Shown here one piece after another: positions 33,798 through 33,823 of a DNA stretch of 33,823 bases. Within the stretch, counting starts at the first letter, position 1. Every line of letters begins with the position of its first letter. The stretch comes from Pseudomonadota bacterium (GTDB taxonomy: Bacteria; Pseudomonadota; Gammaproteobacteria; Burkholderiales; Burkholderiaceae_B): positions 1 to 33,823 of the forward strand of contig JAEWHK010000030.1 of the NCBI GenBank assembly GCA_023387815.1. Reading direction: 5' to 3'. Under the pieces are notes generated by a model that saw only the letters and a program-made list of their open reading frames with translations, did no database searches and was not told the origin of the DNA. The translations under genes and the position numbers were made by a program.

Positions 33798-33823
33798 ATG
33801 ACCAAACAAGTCATTCAGACAGA
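33798..33823 (+). CDS. Start of a gene at the right edge, possibly RidA family
   Basis: ATG 33798 is preceded by GGAGA at a normal distance, and the visible codons read MTKQVIQT before the window ends. This resembles the beginning of RidA-family enamine/imine deaminases, but eight residues are too few to be sure. It is divergent from the iron operon. Confidence 0.4.

Noticed and set aside
1..33823. Mobile elements, phage genes, toxin-antitoxin or defence genes, CRISPR arrays, tRNA or rRNA
   Set aside because: None were seen; the window is filled with intact housekeeping genes and short spacers.

Overview
The window is a dense stretch of core bacterial chromosome. Family-level protein features and gene neighbourhoods (yicC/gmk/rpoZ/spoT, rph-rdgB-hemW, glnA-ntrB-ntrC, one LolC/E-type permease with LolD, a divergent tesA/ybbA pair) point to a betaproteobacterium of the order Burkholderiales. 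It is most likely in Alcaligenaceae; an Advenella-like organism is a guess made without any search. I see no phage, IS element, CRISPR array, rRNA or tRNA.

Layout. 1-178 (-): 5' end of prfB with its programmed +1 frameshift site. 236-533 (-): a tiny lipoprotein gene and its terminator. 676-3335 (-): recJ behind an RpfE/phosphoglycerate-mutase-like gene. 3370-10872 (+): lolC-lolD (lipoprotein export), tatD, comEC (DNA uptake), an alpha/beta hydrolase and a PHP-domain RNase AM-type phosphatase, followed by greB (10877-11434). 11415-13045 (-): ugpQ-rlmJ. 13223-15187 (+): ppiD. 15162-15836 (-) and 15817-16512 (+): tesA and ybbA, which start head to head and overlap. 16484-19751 (-): gmk-rpoZ-spoT. 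20026-21747 (+): an SDR oxidoreductase and a pirin, lying between gmk and yicC. 21791-22723 (-): yicC. 22885-25455 (+): rph-rdgB-hemW. 25456-30093 (+): the nitrogen-control locus glnA-ntrB-ntrC, with a textbook sigma54 promoter and two NtrC boxes. 30065-33486 (-): a ferric-iron ABC operon (binding protein, fused permease, short ATPase). 33798-end (+): the first codons of a gene that resembles ridA.

How the genes fit together. GlnA makes glutamine, and NtrB/NtrC sense nitrogen status and drive glnA from the sigma54 promoter. The gmk-rpoZ-spoT group joins guanine nucleotide supply, RNA polymerase omega and (p)ppGpp metabolism. LolC/D, PpiD, TesA and the small lipoprotein belong to the cell envelope. 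RecJ, ComEC, RdgB, YicC, Rph and RNase AM handle nucleic acids or nucleotides.

I did not find a clear new multi-gene defence or biosynthetic system. The features most worth a second look are regulatory and architectural. They are the stack of hairpins between glnA and ntrB, the extra low-complexity segments in both NtrB and NtrC, an iron-transport ATPase whose C-terminus stops inside antisense ntrC, the overlapping starts of tesA and ybbA with no permease partner for ybbA, the SDR-pirin pair inside a usually conserved cluster, four tail-to-tail gene overlaps, and an operator-like dyad at the right edge.
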